Source: SZUA-36 sp963774415 | GTDB lineage: Bacteria > Pseudomonadota > Gammaproteobacteria > Xanthomonadales > SZUA-36 | Reading direction: 5' to 3' | Length of the DNA stretch: 64,000 nt | Assembly: GCA_963774415.1 (NCBI GenBank) | Contig: CAVZEU010000004.1 | Span: 372,001 to 436,000, forward strand | Shown here: positions 62,432-64,000 of the stretch, piece by piece | How the letters are laid out: each line of letters starts with the position of its first letter | Numbering within the stretch: position 1 is the first letter of the stretch | Translations under genes and position numbers: made by a program | The notes under the pieces: generated by a model | The model's input: only the letters and a program-made list of their open reading frames with translations | What the model was told of the DNA's origin: nothing | Databases searched by the model: none

Positions 62432-63169
62432 TCATCCGGTCTCGCGTCTGACGGCGTCGAGCCAGTATTTCTGGCTTTTGCGAAAATGCGCCGGCGCCAG
62501 CCTGGCGTCGGTGAGGATGGAGTTCAACTCGGATGTCGCCGCGGCGTCCCTGCCGGCGTTTTTCAGGCACAGCGCCAACCGGTAACGCGCTTCGACACCG
62601 GGGAAATAGCCAGCGACGGAAGAATATTCGCGAATGGCCGCCTCGGTCTGACCCTCCGCTTCCAGCGCCCTGGCGTACAACAGGTGGCCTTCCGGGCTAT
62701 GAAAATCGGGATTGTGTTGTTGCAGTGTTTCGAGCACTTCGACGGCATCGCGCGAGCGGTCCTGCTCGAACAGGATTTGTGCTTTCAGCAGCAGCAGCGT
62801 GGGTTCAGTGCTGAAAAGACCCTTGAGAGCCTGGTCGACAATCTCCTGCGCCTCCTGGTCGCGGCCGGAAGCGTGCAGCGCTTCGGCGTAGTGGCGGGCG
62901 TTGTCGACATTCGGAGACTGTTGCCAGGCGGCCTCGCAGCGGCGCAGTTCTGCGCCCGGATTGAGGCTCCTCTTGACGTTTCGCAGCGCCCGCTGGCCGC
63001 TAATACTGCCGGTGAATTCCGGCAGCAACTCGATGACGACGTAGGCGATGCCGCCGATGAGCGGCATAAACAAAAGCATGATGATCCAGTATCGATTGCG
63101 GCCGGTTTTGAGTACGTGGACCACCAACGCGATCTGCGCGAGCCATATCAGGACGGAAATTATCGGCAT
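62432..63169 (-). CDS. Membrane-anchored TPR protein
   Basis: The 245-aa protein has two hydrophobic segments at the start (ISVLIWLAQIALVVHVL; YWIIMLLFMPLIGGIAYVV) and then TPR-type helices: LLLLKAQILFEQDRSRDAVE and LYARALEAEGQTEAAIREY. The layout resembles inner-membrane tetratricopeptide scaffolds with the repeats in the cytoplasm or periplasm. I recognise no specific function. It lies upstream of rpsB on the same strand. Confidence 0.75.
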   Translation of the reverse strand: MPIISVLIWLAQIALVVHVLKTGRNRYWIIMLLFMPLIGGIAYVVIELLPEFTGSISGQRALRNVKRSLNPGAELRRCEAAWQQSPNVDNARHYAEALHASGRDQEAQEIVDQALKGLFSTEPTLLLLKAQILFEQDRSRDAVEVLETLQQHNPDFHSPEGHLLYARALEAEGQTEAAIREYSSVAGYFPGVEARYRLALCLKNAGRDAAATSELNSILTDARLAPAHFRKSQKYWLDAVRRETG

Positions 63170-63230
63170 CGATCAGCGACCCCATGAAAAATCTTAAAAA
63201 AGTCCGGTAATTTTATGTATTGTAGAGGAA

Positions 63231-63258
63231 TTGTATATTTCATGCGTTCTGGTATATT
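63231..63258 (+). promoter_or_regulatory. Possible promoter upstream of the beta-propeller gene
   Basis: TTGTAT (63231-63236) and TATATT (63253-63258) are separated by 16 bases in the AT-rich part of the 63170-63538 gap. It would give a leader of about 280 nt. No other gene or element is seen in the gap. Confidence 0.35.
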
Positions 63259-63538
63259 GAGCCGCCGTCAGCATCGAGTTCTGGTAGTTTTGACAGCAGA
63301 CCTGGCCTTGGTTCAGGTTTATATTACCGCTGGATAGGAAGAACAAGAGGATTTGCAGGACGCAGATTCGGAAACCGCGACAGCGGACCCGCAACCAGCA
63401 TATTCGTGTCCCGCAATTGACTGCAAGACCTGCGCCAACCAGCGCGGGTCGTCATGACCGCCGACCCGGAGCGGGAAGCCGGGACGAGCGCAAACAGCCG
63501 GGACCGCGAGCCGGGCCGTTGGCAACAAGGAGGTTTCA

Positions 63539-64000
63539 GTGCCAGGTGCCGATTGGACAACTCCGTCGCAGCCACCGCCGAGGTGCAAGGCAACGATACC
63601 GGCGCTTGCGGGCCTTTTCTCCGTTGTTTTGAGTGGCGCGGTTCTGGCCTCGTCATTTGGAATGGTCACGGACAATGCGTCGGACGAACTGCGTTTGTTC
63701 GACATCGCCACGGGCGACGTGGTCGCAAACCTCCGTGGCGCCGACAGCCGCATGACGGGCGATTGCGCCCTCAGCGAAGACGAATCCACCGGCTTTTCGA
63801 GCCAGGCGAACCAGAAGATCGCGGTTTATCATTTGTCACGGCTTGCCGGCGGCGCCGGCGGTGAGGATATCGGTGTTTCCAGCATCGACATCAGCAATGC
63901 GGGTCTGGATATGACCCTCAGCCCCGATGGCAGCCTGCTGGTCAGCGCCGGTGCCGGCAATACCAACGAACCGCTTTCGATCATCGACACGCGCGCCGGC
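63539..64000 (+). CDS. Secreted beta-propeller (WD40/YVTN-like) protein, N-terminal fragment
   Basis: Partial gene running off the window end with 154 codons seen. The start is GTG 63539, preceded by a perfect AAGGAGG five bases upstream. A basic start is followed by a hydrophobic export segment (ATIPALAGLFSVVLSGAVLA). The mature part has propeller-blade patterns such as DELRLFDIATGDVVANL and LTSLSPDGSLLVSAG-type MTLSPDGSLLVSAGAG, then LSIIDTRAG. It is probably periplasmic or surface-exposed. Confidence 0.75.
   Translation, partial: MPGADWTTPSQPPPRCKATIPALAGLFSVVLSGAVLASSFGMVTDNASDELRLFDIATGDVVANLRGADSRMTGDCALSEDESTGFSSQANQKIAVYHLSRLAGGAGGEDIGVSSIDISNAGLDMTLSPDGSLLVSAGAGNTNEPLSIIDTRAG

Overview
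The window looks like one high-GC (roughly 60-65% by eye) chromosomal segment of a free-living gammaproteobacterium. The right half carries the classic gammaproteobacterial run rpsB-tsf-pyrH-frr-uppS-cdsA-dxr-rseP-bamA-skp-lpxD-fabZ-lpxA-lpxB-rnhB. The left end carries an SUF operon led by an Rrf2-type regulator and the murein-recycling pair amgK-murU. A MurL/MurD2 pair makes the D-Glu of peptidoglycan without glutamate racemase, which points towards the Xanthomonadales and their relatives. I cannot place the species. No phage genes, CRISPR array, rRNA or tRNA gene was recognised.

Layout: 1-2004, start of pntA and the amgK-murU pair (minus strand). 2057-7447, SUF regulator and sufBCDS. 7445-8039, an intergenic repeat hub holding a MITE-like element and two inverted copies of a cloverleaf-like palindrome. 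8080-12225, a five-gene minus-strand cassette (CMP-sugar synthetase, HpcH/HpaI aldolase, 2-hydroxyacid dehydrogenase, SDR epimerase, HAD phosphatase). 12340-19269, a divergent plus-strand surface-glycan cluster (glycosyltransferase, an 828-aa three-part fusion, 2OG oxygenase, sulfotransferase, flippase). 19258-25517, a Cas4-like/DEDD dual nuclease, an NRDE protein and two DUF885-family proteins. 25544-35938, ThuA-like protein, sugar-associated ATP-grasp, Kdo hydroxylase, secreted M20 peptidase, small haem-copper-like membrane protein, ABC exporter, TPR sensor and a small secreted protein. 36127-38045, LpxL-like acyltransferase and second sulfotransferase. 38127-41002, EF-G paralogue and glycine-zipper protein. 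41191-45564, a degenerate MITE copy, then aspartokinase-murL-murD2. 45784-63169, ppiB, the envelope/translation cluster and a TPR protein. From 63539, a secreted beta-propeller protein runs off the end.

How the genes work together: the dominant theme is the cell envelope, namely peptidoglycan (amgK, murU, aspartokinase, murL, murD2, uppS), lipid A and LPS (lpxA, lpxB, lpxD, fabZ, Kdo hydroxylase, LpxL-like), outer-membrane assembly (bamA, skp, rseP) and a surface polysaccharide. The best candidate for an undescribed system is 8080-19269. There a KdsB-like cytidylyltransferase sits with a pyruvate aldolase of the HpcH/HpaI class instead of KdsA or NeuB, suggesting a CMP-activated 2-keto-3-deoxy sugar acid made by an unusual route and then transferred, hydroxylated or sulfated, and exported.

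A second strong signal is a roughly 250-260-bp TA-flanked MITE-like element present three times. Two copies lie in the same orientation relative to the gene upstream, and each rebuilds that gene's TAG stop codon (sufS, dxr). The third, decayed copy supplies the likely start codon of the aspartokinase.
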